64,000 bases of DNA from Pseudomonadota bacterium (GCA_018830485.1 JAHJRQ010000012.1:186001-250000), one strand, 5' to 3'; shown: positions 1 through 9,312, numbered from the stretch's first letter. Program-made: numbers and translations. Notes: a model not told the origin generated them from the sequence alone.

Positions 1-1
1 G

Positions 2-538
2 CACGGCACCTCGGGCAACAGCTCGGAAAGGCTGCGGGAGATCGCCGCCAAGACCTCCACCACCAAGGCCAATGTGGCCACGGCCCTGCAGATGGTTTCC
101 TGGGGCTTGCAGGTGAACGACTACGGCAACGCCATCCTTGATGCCGACGGCAACTTCATCAAGGTGAAGGATGCCGGAGTCACCGAAGCCATGTGGCGGG
201 AGATGGTTGATTACGCCGAGGCGAACGGCTGGAAAAAGGGCAACTACAAGAGCCTCAACCTGCCCTTTGAACCGAAACTCATGGGACAGCCCAAGGCAGT
301 CCGGGAACGGATGGTGCAGCGGGTGGAGGAGTTTGTCTACAATCTGCTGGTCAATGTCTTCAACGCCCAGGACAGCGCGCCTCTGGGAATCAAAGCCATC
401 CTGGAGAAAGGATCATACGACATGGGACCCAAGGTTGGCCGCATTGAGGATCCGGCCGAATGGACCGGAGAAAAGATAGCCCGTCGCGCAGCCAACCTCG
501 GCACCGACAAAGGTCCGGAAGGTGATTTCGACGATTGA
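2..538 (+). CDS. Probable class II fructose-bisphosphate aldolase, C-terminal part
   Basis: The reading frame is open from the left edge (codons start at base 2) to TGA at 536-538, so the gene begins outside the window. The visible 178 residues open with HGTSGNSSE, which resembles the HGxSG phosphate-binding stretch of class II aldolases. The segment KTSTTKAN takes the place of the usual beta-strand 8 region, and the helical tail MVQRVEEFVYNLL resembles the family's closing helix. If correct, the enzyme cleaves or forms fructose 1,6-bisphosphate in the cytoplasm. The zinc ligands lie upstream and cannot be checked. An intrinsic terminator follows the stop. The family call rests on a few short motifs and is moderate. 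Confidence 0.5.
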   Translation, partial: HGTSGNSSERLREIAAKTSTTKANVATALQMVSWGLQVNDYGNAILDADGNFIKVKDAGVTEAMWREMVDYAEANGWKKGNYKSLNLPFEPKLMGQPKAVRERMVQRVEEFVYNLLVNVFNAQDSAPLGIKAILEKGSYDMGPKVGRIEDPAEWTGEKIARRAANLGTDKGPEGDFDD

Positions 539-574
539 GGCCTGTCACCTACAGCGTTACCTGCATTAACCTCC

Positions 575-608
575 CGCCGCTGGTCCTGTGACCGGCGGCG
601 TTTTTTTT
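575..608 (+). terminator. Rho-independent terminator after the aldolase-like gene
   Basis: A ten-pair stem (575-584 with 591-600, one G-U pair) has a 6-nt loop and is followed at once by eight T. It lies 37 bases after the stop of the upstream plus-strand gene. Confidence 0.9.
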
Positions 609-643
609 GAAGCCTGGTGAAACTCTTGCAAAATGCTGTGTTA

Positions 644-723
644 TGCTTCGACCGGCTCAGCATGAACGGAAAAACAATAATGATTTCAGGAAAATACCGT
701 TCGCCCTGAGCCTGTCGAAAGGG
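644..723. repeat. Family A palindromic intergenic repeat, copy 1
   Basis: The left arm GCTTCGACCGGCTCAGCATG and the right arm CGTTCGCCCTGAGCCTGTCG are imperfect inverted copies around an AT-rich centre. Related copies occur at 20557-20660, 44801-44846 and 49836-49918. It sits between the terminator and the 3' end of the minus-strand membrane protein gene. It resembles REP/BIME-type dispersed palindromes. Confidence 0.85.
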
Positions 724-753
724 CTTTCCCTCTTTTTTTGCAAGAGGCTCCGG

Positions 754-1230
754 TTACAGAACAAATCCACCGAGCCAGAACACCGCCATGCAGAGAAAGG
801 GCAGGACACTATAGGAAAGCAGGACATCCTTGATCGGATAGTTGAAATCAAAAACACGCAGGCTGAAGGCCGCGCCGTACAGCCAGGCGTACAGGACAAC
901 AGAGAGGGCGCCTCCGGCCTCCAGCCAGAGATTCACCCCGGGAGTATCAAACCAGAAGAGCAGGGAGGCCAGGCTCATGGCGCAAAGAAGAAGCTGCGCC
1001 AGTCCATTCACCACCTTGGCCATTATATAGAGGATATTAAAAAAACCAATTCCGCCGAAAAGCAGCGACGCGCACACCAGGGCGAGAGCCCCGAGCAGGC
1101 CGGAAGCGAGAAACACTGTTTGATGGGCGGCAAGAAGGGCGACCAACTGGGCAAGCGCCTCGGAAGAGGTGAGCTCGGCGAGATGGAGAACCGCAACCAC
1201 GCAGCCGGAAATAAAGAAATATCGGCCCAT
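754..1230 (-). CDS. Uncharacterised small integral membrane protein
   Basis: This 158-residue protein is strongly hydrophobic, with about four or five predicted membrane segments (roughly residues 2-18, 38-60, 70-92, 100-122 and 138-157). I recognise no family. It starts 41 bases downstream of the P-II-like gene on the same strand, so the two are probably co-transcribed and may act together, as P-II proteins often control membrane transporters; that partnership is inference. No strong ribosome-binding site precedes the ATG. The opposite strand is also open over this stretch but would encode a hydrophilic protein of poor composition, so the minus-strand reading is preferred. Confidence 0.6.
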   Translation of the reverse strand: MGRYFFISGCVVAVLHLAELTSSEALAQLVALLAAHQTVFLASGLLGALALVCASLLFGGIGFFNILYIMAKVVNGLAQLLLCAMSLASLLFWFDTPGVNLWLEAGGALSVVLYAWLYGAAFSLRVFDFNYPIKDVLLSYSVLPFLCMAVFWLGGFVL

Positions 1231-1271
1231 CTATGCACACACCATATGCGTTGATCCAGCCAGCCGGGGAC

Positions 1272-1589
1272 TCATTTGTCCACAAAGCCGATGGCGCGGT
1301 CAAGTTTATGGAGGAATGCGAAACCCTGCCCTTTTTTCTCAAGGCCAGCCGCCTTGACCACTGCGTCAAATACCGCGTCGGTCTGTTCATTCTTGGTGAT
1401 GATCAGAATGATTTCCTTTTCCGGCTTGATGAACATCCCGGCAAAGCCGAGTTTTTCACGGATGCCGGTACCGCGGCCATAATAGAGGGTCGCCCCTTCC
1501 GCGCCGGCTTCCATGGCCGCCTTCACCACCCGGTCTGCCTCGCCGCGCTGAACTATACAGGTTATCAGGTTCGGATTCACATTTTCCAT
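1272..1589 (-). CDS. P-II-like nitrogen-regulator family protein
   Basis: The 105-residue product has the P-II ferredoxin-like pattern: an opening beta strand (LITCIVQRG), a helix (EADRVVKAAMEAGAEGATL), a short loop region with YYGRGTG, a strand EIILIIT and a C-terminal helix ending near LDRAIGFVDK. The region matching the T-loop is short and lacks the usual uridylylated tyrosine context, so this is a P-II-like protein rather than a typical GlnB or GlnK. The ATG at 1589 is chosen because AAGGGGG precedes it; the frame extends further upstream without a comparable site. The next gene downstream encodes a small membrane protein. A ligand-sensing regulatory role is expected from the family; the target is unknown. 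Confidence 0.8.
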   Translation of the reverse strand: MENVNPNLITCIVQRGEADRVVKAAMEAGAEGATLYYGRGTGIREKLGFAGMFIKPEKEIILIITKNEQTDAVFDAVVKAAGLEKKGQGFAFLHKLDRAIGFVDK

Positions 1590-1794
1590 ACATCCCCCTT
1601 CTCTGCTGAAATGCCGAAGCGGCATCCCAGAACGAAATTGACACCGGTCAATTTCCAAAATATAGTGCGGTTGTAAGATTAAGTATCGAGTGGGCACACG
1701 TTGTTGTCAAGAAATCTTGGCCTCCGCGCAAAAAAATATCCTTTCCCGGGGAGGTTGCTTCCCCTGTTTTTTCCGAGAGCTTCGCAACCCAGTC

Positions 1795-2691
1795 ATGGAA
1801 AATTTCATTCTCACGGTTTCTTTTTTGCTCATGGGCATGGGATTGCGCCGTCTTCCCAGTTTCCCCAAGGAAACCGCGCAGGTGCTCAACCTGTTTGCCA
1901 TTACCCTTTCCCTTCCCGCCCTTATCCTGCTCAAGGTCCCGCAGCTTGCTTTTTCCGGGGACATCCTTGTGCCGGTCATCATGCCCTGGGGTATGCTCGC
2001 CGCTTCCGCCCTGATGATCATTGCCCTGGGCAAGTTCCTCCGCTGGGAAAAAGAGATCGTCGGCGTCCTTCTGCTTCTGATTCCCCTGGGCAACACCTCC
2101 TTTTTCGGCATTCCCATGGTTCGGGCTTTTTTCGGAGACGAGGGCATCCCCTACGCTCTCCTCTATGACCAGCTTGGGTCGTTCCTGGCCTTGGCCACCT
2201 ATGGGGCGGTGGTGCTGGCCCTCTATGGCAGCGGGGGCAAACCGACCCCTGCCTCCGTGCTTACCCGGGTCGCGAGCTTTCCGCCATTCATCGCCCTGAT
2301 TGTGGCCCTTGCCAGCCGCTCCCTGACCTTTCCCCCGCCGCTGCTGGCCTTGCTCAACGCCCTATCAGGGACCCTCGTCCCGGTGGTCATGGTCGCGGTC
2401 GGGTTTCAACTCACCCTGCGCCTCAGCCCGGAAACGCTCAAACCCCTGGGGGCAGGACTGAGTATCAAGCTCGTGGTTGCGCCGCTGATCGCCCTGCTCT
2501 TCTGCCGCATCCTGGGGTTTGACACCCTTGCCGCCCGGGTGGCCATCTTCGAGGCAGGGATGCCGCCCATGGTTTCCGCAGGCGCCCTAGCCATCATGGC
2601 CGGTCTTTCTCCGAAGCTTACCGCGGCCCTGATCGGCCTTGGCATCATTCTTTCCTTTATTACCCTGCCGCTGCTCTCCCGGCTTCTCTGA
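1795..2691 (+). CDS. AEC family permease (auxin efflux carrier type)
   Basis: The 298-residue membrane protein has about ten hydrophobic segments in the two five-helix halves typical of AEC transporters. Conserved features include LPALILLKVP after helix 2, LGNTSFFGIPM in the middle and EAGMPPMVSAGALA before the last helices. Bacterial members export or import small organic acids such as malate or malonate; the substrate here is unknown. The frame is open further upstream, but the ATG at 1795 matches the usual family N-terminus (MENFILTVSFLLMG). Its last 105 bases overlap the 3' end of ygiQ on the other strand. Confidence 0.85.
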   Translation: MENFILTVSFLLMGMGLRRLPSFPKETAQVLNLFAITLSLPALILLKVPQLAFSGDILVPVIMPWGMLAASALMIIALGKFLRWEKEIVGVLLLLIPLGNTSFFGIPMVRAFFGDEGIPYALLYDQLGSFLALATYGAVVLALYGSGGKPTPASVLTRVASFPPFIALIVALASRSLTFPPPLLALLNALSGTLVPVVMVAVGFQLTLRLSPETLKPLGAGLSIKLVVAPLIALLFCRILGFDTLAARVAIFEAGMPPMVSAGALAIMAGLSPKLTAALIGLGIILSFITLPLLSRLL

Positions 2692-4521
2692 CCGGCCGCG
2701 CGCCGCCCCCGGCCGCATGCGGCCCGGACCCGGAGGTTGCCGGCTTTTTCTTGGCGAGATCGCAAGATCATCACCCTGGAACCCCAGGGCCTGGCGCTGG
2801 GCGCGCCGTTCGCTGTCCTTCTTGGCCACGGGAAGTGGCGCCATTTTTTCGCAATCCAAGCCCGTGACATACATGGCCGTGGAGATCGTTCCCGGCGTAG
2901 GGGTGAAATCCTGAAACTGCCGGGGAGCGAGACCGAGCACGGCAAGACGCACCGCCATCCTCTCCATGTCGGCAAGGGTGCAGCCAGGATGCGAGGCAAT
3001 CAGGTAGGGGGTGAAATGGAAACTCTTCCCCGCTTTTTTGCCGATTTCCCGGCACAGGGCGAGAAATTCCTCCAGCACCACGGAACCGGGCTTGTGCATG
3101 AGCCGCAGCACCTTGTCCTCGGTGTGTTCCGGCGCAATCTTCATCGTCCCCGGAGTATGGTGCAGCAGGAGTTTGCGCAACAACCGCGGCGTCCTGCTCA
3201 ACAGCTCCATCCGCAACCCGGAGGAGACAAAAAGATGCTTGACCCCGGCGCACTCTTCCACCGCCTCCAGCAGGCCAAGCAGCGCCTGCTCGTCTATCTT
3301 CATGAATGTGCATACCTTGGGATACAGGCAATCATGGCGGGTGCATGGCTGCGGACTGGTGCAGCCCGTGCCATACAGGTTGGCGGTGGGGCCGCCCAGA
3401 TCGCTGATGGTGCCGGAAAAATCCTTCCGCCCGGCAAGCTGCTGCGCCTCCTGCACCACGGATTCCTTGCTCCGGCTGATGACCATTGGCCCCTGGTGCC
3501 GGGAGATGGCGCAGAATGAGCAATTGCCGCAACACCCGCGGACAATGGTGATTGAGTCCCGGATCATCCGCCAGGCCGGGACATCGCCGCAGGCAGGATG
3601 GGGGTTGCGGCTGAAAGGCAGGCTGTACAGCCCATCCAGTGCCGCCGTATCCAGCGGCTGGGCAGGCTGGTGCTGCACCACCCAGGCGGCCTGCTGATAC
3701 TGCAGCAGAGGCGCATCACCATATGCCCTGGCCTGACGGTCCACAATCAGCTCCGCCTCAAGGAAAAGGGGCGGCTTCGCCTGGATTTCCGCCCAGGAAG
3801 GCAGAACCAGAGGCGCGGAAATCCGGCGGGCCGCCATTTCCTTGGGGCTCAACCGTTCGCAGGTGCCGGGAATACCGGCCAGATCGAGGCCCTTGGCAAG
3901 CCGGGCCGCCACCTCCAGCACCGCCCGCTCTCCCATGCCATAGACCAGGAGATCCGCCTTGGCGTCGGTCAAAACCGAGCCCCGCAGCCGCTGCTGCTGA
4001 TAATCGTAATGCACGAACCTGCGCAGGGACGCCTCGATACCCCCAAGGACAACCGGCACATCCGGAAAAGCGGCCTTTGCAAGATTGCTGTACAGAATGG
4101 TGGCCCGGTCCGGCCGCCGGCGCAGCTTTTTTTCCGCCTGCTCGCCGAAATAGGGGTTGCCGTCCGGGGAATAGTCATCGCGGTCCCGGACCTTGGCGTT
4201 GCCGCTGTAATTGGCCACGACCGAGTCCAGGTTGCCCGCGGTTATGCCGAAAAAAAGGCGTGGCGCGCCGAATTGCCGGAAATCATCGGGGAGATGGTGA
4301 CGGGGCTGGGAGAGAATGGCCACCCGGTAGCCGTTGGCCTCAAGCAGGCGGCCGATCAGGGCCACCCCGAAGGAAGGATGATCCACATAGGCATCCCCGG
4401 TGACCAGGACCACATCAACCTGCTTCCAGCCTCGTGCAGCCATCTCCGCCCTGGAGGCCGGCAGGAAGCTGCCTGTTGTTTCGTGCGCCAAGATTTTTTC
4501 TCCTCTTCCCGGGAAATGCAT
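2587..4521 (-). CDS. YgiQ family radical SAM protein
   Basis: The 644-residue protein opens with the YgiQ signature FLPASRAEMAARGW followed by VVLVTGDAYVDHPSFG. The radical-SAM cluster motif CCGNCSFC (C-x3-C-x2-C) lies near residue 330, followed by AISRHQGPMV. Family members carry an N-terminal cobalamin-binding-like domain and a TIM-barrel SAM domain; the reaction is unknown. The C-terminal tail, after about residue 565, is rich in Arg, Lys, Gly and Pro and looks unstructured. The final 35 codons lie antisense to the AEC permease gene, giving a 105-base convergent overlap. Whether the long tail is genuine or reflects a lost stop codon cannot be told from sequence alone. Confidence 0.92.
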   Translation of the reverse strand: MHFPGRGEKILAHETTGSFLPASRAEMAARGWKQVDVVLVTGDAYVDHPSFGVALIGRLLEANGYRVAILSQPRHHLPDDFRQFGAPRLFFGITAGNLDSVVANYSGNAKVRDRDDYSPDGNPYFGEQAEKKLRRRPDRATILYSNLAKAAFPDVPVVLGGIEASLRRFVHYDYQQQRLRGSVLTDAKADLLVYGMGERAVLEVAARLAKGLDLAGIPGTCERLSPKEMAARRISAPLVLPSWAEIQAKPPLFLEAELIVDRQARAYGDAPLLQYQQAAWVVQHQPAQPLDTAALDGLYSLPFSRNPHPACGDVPAWRMIRDSITIVRGCCGNCSFCAISRHQGPMVISRSKESVVQEAQQLAGRKDFSGTISDLGGPTANLYGTGCTSPQPCTRHDCLYPKVCTFMKIDEQALLGLLEAVEECAGVKHLFVSSGLRMELLSRTPRLLRKLLLHHTPGTMKIAPEHTEDKVLRLMHKPGSVVLEEFLALCREIGKKAGKSFHFTPYLIASHPGCTLADMERMAVRLAVLGLAPRQFQDFTPTPGTISTAMYVTGLDCEKMAPLPVAKKDSERRAQRQALGFQGDDLAISPRKSRQPPGPGRMRPGAARGRSEKPGEQRQGNKGKNDAKADQGRGKLRRKTGHDG

Positions 4522-4573
4522 TGAGCCGGGATCCCTTCTGTTTATAATCCAATTCCATTATGATATAAAGAAG

Positions 4574-4718
4574 GGAGCCTTGAAAAATTCAAGGCTCCTG
4601 TGCGGGGCAAGGACGCCCCGTCATTTTCAGCCACTTAACGTTGCTGAAAATGTGAGCAAAGGCAAAACTTGTTTTGGTTTTGCGGCTTGAAAAATCAACA
4701 GGAAGTTGATTTTTCAAG
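4574..4718. repeat. Five-hairpin intergenic element
   Basis: Five consecutive inverted repeats fill this intergenic stretch: 4574-4584 with 4588-4598 (11 pairs), 4603-4608 with 4615-4620 (6), 4622-4631 with 4643-4652 (10), 4662-4668 with 4677-4683 (7) and 4686-4699 with 4705-4718 (14, CTTGAAAAATCAAC against its complement). It may be a small mobile palindromic element or a structured RNA. A second multi-hairpin element lies at 47775-47953. Confidence 0.7.
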
Positions 4719-4794
4719 GTTCCCATAAGACACTGTGGGGCAATCAGGTTTTGCCTTCACCCGCACCATGGACCACCATACCGGAGACATCCCC

Positions 4795-5298
4795 ATGCAG
4801 GAATCCCCCTATCTGGAGGGCCGCTACTTTTTGGTGGACAAGCTGCACCGGCTTCCCTTCCTCGGCTCGCTGAGCGAAAAATACATCAAGCATATTCTGC
4901 GCCTCAGCAAGATCCGGACCTTTGAAGACGGCGAAATCATCACCCCGGAAGGGGCTTACGACAACTGGGTCTACATCCTTTTTTCCGGGGCGGTGCGGGT
5001 GGAAAAACACGGCAAGGAGATCGCCAGGATAGAAGAGATCGGCGGCGCCTTCGGCGAGCTTGCCGCCATCGACGGCAAGGCCCGCTCCGCCTCGGTGCAG
5101 GCCATCGGCCCCACGGTCTGCCTGGCCATCGACGCCTCCTTCATGAGCGAGGCTGCCGAGCCCTTGGAGCAGGCGCTTTTTGTCTCCGTCATGTACCGCC
5201 TGTTCACCGAAGTCATTGCCCAGCGGTTGCGCGCTTCAAACGAGGAGCTGGTCAGGGTGCGTTCGGAGCTTGACCGGCTGAAAAAAAGCCAGCGATAA
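4795..5298 (+). CDS. Cyclic nucleotide-binding domain protein
   Basis: The 167-residue protein has one CNBD/CRP-like effector domain at about residues 15-125, with the jelly-roll pattern FEDGEIITPEGAYDNWVYILFSG and the turn GGAFGELAAIDGKARSASV, matching the phosphate-binding cassette (GELA...RSAS). After it comes a helical tail (EVIAQRLRASNEELVRVRSELDRL) likely to form a coiled coil. There is no DNA-binding domain, so it is not a CRP-type transcription factor; it probably acts as a signalling or dimerisation module. The ATG at 4795 has GGAG nine bases upstream; an alternative ATG at 4768 is in frame. Partners are unknown. Confidence 0.85.
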   Translation: MQESPYLEGRYFLVDKLHRLPFLGSLSEKYIKHILRLSKIRTFEDGEIITPEGAYDNWVYILFSGAVRVEKHGKEIARIEEIGGAFGELAAIDGKARSASVQAIGPTVCLAIDASFMSEAAEPLEQALFVSVMYRLFTEVIAQRLRASNEELVRVRSELDRLKKSQR

Positions 5299-5422
5299 CT
5301 CCCCGGCCCTGGGTTGCGGCATATTTCCGCTCAAGCCACAAGGGGCTTTTGCTTCACTTCAAGATTTGGTAGTATGCCGCTTCATTCGTCACCTCCGAAA
5401 CTCAACCTGTAGGACACCTGGT

Positions 5423-6448
5423 ATGGATTCAACAAAACCCTTGGCCGGCGGCGTCCCCATGGTCAACATCGACGGCGCCAGAATCCGGCGGCTCCGGGAA
5501 GAAAAAGGGTTAACCCAGCTCTATGTCGCCACGGTGGTCGGGGTCACCACCGATACGATTTCCCGCTGGGAAAACCGCCGCTACCCCAACATCAAAAAAG
5601 AAAACGCCCTCAAACTGGCAGAGGCCCTGGAAACCCAGGTGGCTGACATTGTTGACCACGGTCAGCCCGCATCTCCAACAGAACCTTCATCCCCCCAAAA
5701 TTCCGAACCGCCAAAGCAAGACGAGCCCTTGCCCCAGCCCCCCGAACCCGAGCCCTCTCCAGCCCTTGCCCCGGCAGCGCCGCAAGCCGCATCGTTCAAA
5801 GCCCGCTTCGCCTCTTTCCCCGTCCCTGTCCGGCTCGCAGGTTTTTTCCTGCTTGCCCTTGCGATTCTCGCCTTCTTGCGCTGGTACGGGCCAAGCGAAG
5901 GCGAGAGCCAGGTGGCGGCCTACAGAATCGTGCCGGAACACGCAACCCCGGGCATTCCCTTTCCGGTTGTCATTGAGGTGACAACCAGCGCCACCAGGCC
6001 GTTTTCCCTGATCCTCAAGGAAACCCTGCCCCCGGCCTGCATCCCGGCCCAGGGCAAACCGCGGTTTGTCTCCCAGGCAAGCGACCCACCGGTTCTCAAG
6101 TGGATTGACAAGATCAGCGGCGAGCAGGCGGTGTACAGCTATCTCGCCAAACTCCAGCCGGAAACCGAGATGGAAACCGGCCATCAATTCAGCGGCGGCG
6201 TCACGGTCCGCTCGGACGACAATCCCAGTATCCCTGTTTCCGGAACCGACTCCCTGCAGGCGAGCCCCTTCCATTGGGCGGACAGCAACAGCGATGGCCG
6301 GATAGACGACGAGGAGCTGCTTTCCGTGTATGAGATATACGGGGGGATTGAAGGGTTGCAGTTCGGCAAAAAGCTGATCGAGGAGATCTGGACCGCCAAA
6401 GGCTACAGATGGAACCAGGAGACGCGCGGCTATGATATTCTCCACTGA
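5423..6448 (+). CDS. Membrane-anchored XRE regulator with periplasmic beta domain and EF-hand
   Basis: The 341-residue protein starts with an XRE-type helix-turn-helix (about residues 16-75: ARIRRLREEKGLTQ, then VTTDTISRWENRR). A Pro/Glu-rich linker (82-122) leads to one membrane segment (about 138-154) and an extracytoplasmic part. Residues 166-270 look like a beta-sandwich, and residues 287-298 (DSNSDGRIDDEE) form a textbook 12-residue EF-hand loop able to bind calcium. The layout is that of a one-component transmembrane regulator, ToxR-like in plan but with an XRE head. The next gene, 22 bases downstream, encodes a secreted protein with a similar beta domain. DNA target and ligand are unknown. 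The ATG at 5423 is preceded by AGGAC. Confidence 0.75.
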   Translation: MDSTKPLAGGVPMVNIDGARIRRLREEKGLTQLYVATVVGVTTDTISRWENRRYPNIKKENALKLAEALETQVADIVDHGQPASPTEPSSPQNSEPPKQDEPLPQPPEPEPSPALAPAAPQAASFKARFASFPVPVRLAGFFLLALAILAFLRWYGPSEGESQVAAYRIVPEHATPGIPFPVVIEVTTSATRPFSLILKETLPPACIPAQGKPRFVSQASDPPVLKWIDKISGEQAVYSYLAKLQPETEMETGHQFSGGVTVRSDDNPSIPVSGTDSLQASPFHWADSNSDGRIDDEELLSVYEIYGGIEGLQFGKKLIEEIWTAKGYRWNQETRGYDILH

Positions 6449-6470
6449 TCACCCAACAGGAGGAACACAC

Positions 6471-6887
6471 ATGACGGCTAAAAAACACCATTCCCGCGCG
6501 CCTGGCTTGCTCTTCCTGGCATTGTTCCTGTTGTTGGCCATGCCGATGCCCCTGCGGGCGGGCGAGGCCCTGGTAAGCGGCCAATACCTGAGCAGCGGCG
6601 GGCAGGACCTTCAGTTACGGATCACCGTTGCCGGCCCAGCCCCCGGCACCCTGATCGTCATCCAGAACCTGCCACCCGGCATGGCGATCGAAGCTGCCTC
6701 GCCCGCCTTCCATCAGTACGATGCCAATAAGGGCGAGGTGAAATGGCTGCTGACCAAGGTCAGCCCGGGAAGCTACCTCCTGAGCCTGCGCCTGTCGCGT
6801 CCCGTGCCGGCTGGCTCGATCAGCGGGGAGATCCGCTACAAGGATCCGGCCAGCGGGCGGCTGACCCATCTGCCGATCAGGCCGTAA
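6471..6887 (+). CDS. Secreted protein related to the sensor domain of the upstream regulator
   Basis: The 138-residue product has a clear signal peptide (hydrophobic core about residues 11-27, likely cleavage after LRA at 30) and a small all-beta domain. Three stretches match the periplasmic part of the preceding XRE membrane protein: LIVIQNLPPG against LILKETLPPA, EVKWLLTKVS against VLKWIDKISG, and a closing SGEIRYKD against SGGVTVRSD. The order and spacing agree, so the two domains are probably homologous. It starts 22 bases after the regulator gene with AGGAGG ahead of the ATG, so the pair is likely one operon. No enzymatic motif is visible; a periplasmic binding or signalling role is inferred. 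Confidence 0.7.
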   Translation: MTAKKHHSRAPGLLFLALFLLLAMPMPLRAGEALVSGQYLSSGGQDLQLRITVAGPAPGTLIVIQNLPPGMAIEAASPAFHQYDANKGEVKWLLTKVSPGSYLLSLRLSRPVPAGSISGEIRYKDPASGRLTHLPIRP

Positions 6888-6952
6888 GTTGCCGGGCGCC
6901 TTGCACTACCCGAAAGGCGCCCCTGAAAACCCCAGCGAAAGGCATGGGAAAT

Positions 6953-7432
6953 ATGCCCCCTGATGATCTGCTGAATCGCCGGAAATTTCTCTCCGGCTCC
7001 GCGAGACTGCTGGTCATGCTCTCCTCCTTCCCCGCCCTGGCCTGCGCCTGCACCCGGGAAAAAGAAGAGGAACGCCGACTCACCGATCTTGTCATTGAAC
7101 AGGGCAAACTTGTTCTTGATCTGGGGGAAAACCGCTACCGGGCCCTCAAAACCATCGGCAGCGGCCTGAAGATAGAGATTACCCGGCAGGAAAAACCGCT
7201 CCTCGTCACCAGGATCTCGGAGACACGCGTCGCCGCCTTTTCCTCGCAATGCACCCACGCCGGCTACGAAATTTTGCTGCCCGAGCAGGGGATACTGGCC
7301 TGCGCCAGCGGGCACGGCGGCATCTTTGACCTGGAGGGCAGGGTGCTGGCCGGACCGGCCAAGAGCAATCTGCCGCACTACCCGGCCCAACTGATCGCCA
7401 ACCGGGTGTATGTCGCCTATCCCTTTGGCTGA
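6953..7432 (+). CDS. Tat-exported Rieske-like [2Fe-2S] lipoprotein
   Basis: The 159-residue product begins with a twin-arginine motif (NRRKFLSG, residues 8-15), a hydrophobic stretch and a lipobox-like LACAC with a cysteine at 31. The rest matches a Rieske fold: C100-T-H102 near the first cluster loop, then C117-A-S-G-H121 followed by GGIFDLEGRVLAGPA. The second loop has three residues between Cys and His where Rieske proteins normally have two, so cluster binding should be tested. The ATG at 6953 has AAAGG about ten bases upstream; ATG 6944 is possible but lies too close to it. It probably acts in periplasmic electron transfer, possibly with the two preceding genes. Confidence 0.7.
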   Translation: MPPDDLLNRRKFLSGSARLLVMLSSFPALACACTREKEEERRLTDLVIEQGKLVLDLGENRYRALKTIGSGLKIEITRQEKPLLVTRISETRVAAFSSQCTHAGYEILLPEQGILACASGHGGIFDLEGRVLAGPAKSNLPHYPAQLIANRVYVAYPFG

Positions 7433-7599
7433 TCCTGCGAGCGAGGGTTTCACGGGAACAACCACATTGATCTTGCGCATCTTTACCCTGATCAGGTATG
7501 GTGTTGCCCCGTACATTACCCTCGCAAGGGGGCTGCCTGAGAACCCAAGCCGTTGGCAGAGAACACGGTCGTCCTCCCGGCGGCCAAAACGGCTCCTAA

Positions 7600-8700
<1,101 letters not shown>

Positions 8701-8738
8701 TAACCTTAGATAACTCTAATCACATCACGAGGACCATC

Positions 8739-9272
8739 ATGAGCGACTTGACCGCCACAATGACAACAAGCAAAGGCACCATCACCCTCAGGCTGTTTGC
8801 CGAGAAAACCCCCATCACCGTTGCCAACTTTGCCAATCTTGCCCAACGCGGCTTTTACAACGGCCTCAAATTCCACCGGGTCATCCCGGATTTCATGGTG
8901 CAGGGCGGCTGCCCCAAGGGCACCGGCACCAGCGGCCCTGGTTATGATTTTGAGGACGAATTCGACGCAAGCCTCGGTCACACCAAGCCGGGCATCCTCT
9001 CCATGGCCAATGCCGGTCCTGGCACCAACGGCAGCCAGTTTTTCATCACCCATGTTCCCTGCCCCTGGCTGGACGGCAAACACACGGTTTTCGGCGAAGT
9101 CGCCGGCGACCAGGATCAGGAAGTGATCAACAGCATCAAACAGGGCGACACCATCACCACGGTGACCATCAACGGGGATGTGGCCGAACTTTTTGAAAAG
9201 ACCAAGGATAAGCTCAAGACCTGGAATCTCGCGATCAGCATGCGTTTCCCACAGCTTCCCCAGGCGGAATAA
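8739..9272 (+). CDS. Cyclophilin-type peptidyl-prolyl cis-trans isomerase
   Basis: The 177-residue cytoplasmic protein has no signal peptide. It contains the cyclophilin core: [20 protein letters not shown] with the catalytic arginine, then [10 protein letters not shown] and [12 protein letters not shown]. It catalyses proline isomerisation in protein folding. The core ends near residue 140 and is followed by a short extension ([18 protein letters not shown]) not needed for the fold. An efficient terminator lies 40 bases after the stop. Confidence 0.95.
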   Translation: MSDLTATMTTSKGTITLRLFAEKTPITVANFANLAQRGFYNGLKFHRVIPDFMVQGGCPKGTGTSGPGYDFEDEFDASLGHTKPGILSMANAGPGTNGSQFFITHVPCPWLDGKHTVFGEVAGDQDQEVINSIKQGDTITTVTINGDVAELFEKTKDKLKTWNLAISMRFPQLPQAE

Positions 9273-9312
9273 GAAGGCATGAGCCGGAGCTTCTGTTTCC
9301 GGCCCCAGACAT

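Noticed and set aside
607-1254. A plus-strand open frame of 215 codons opposite the small membrane protein
   Set aside because: It starts inside a family A repeat and terminator tail and has no hydrophobic or domain pattern, whereas the minus strand reads as a membrane protein following the P-II-like gene.
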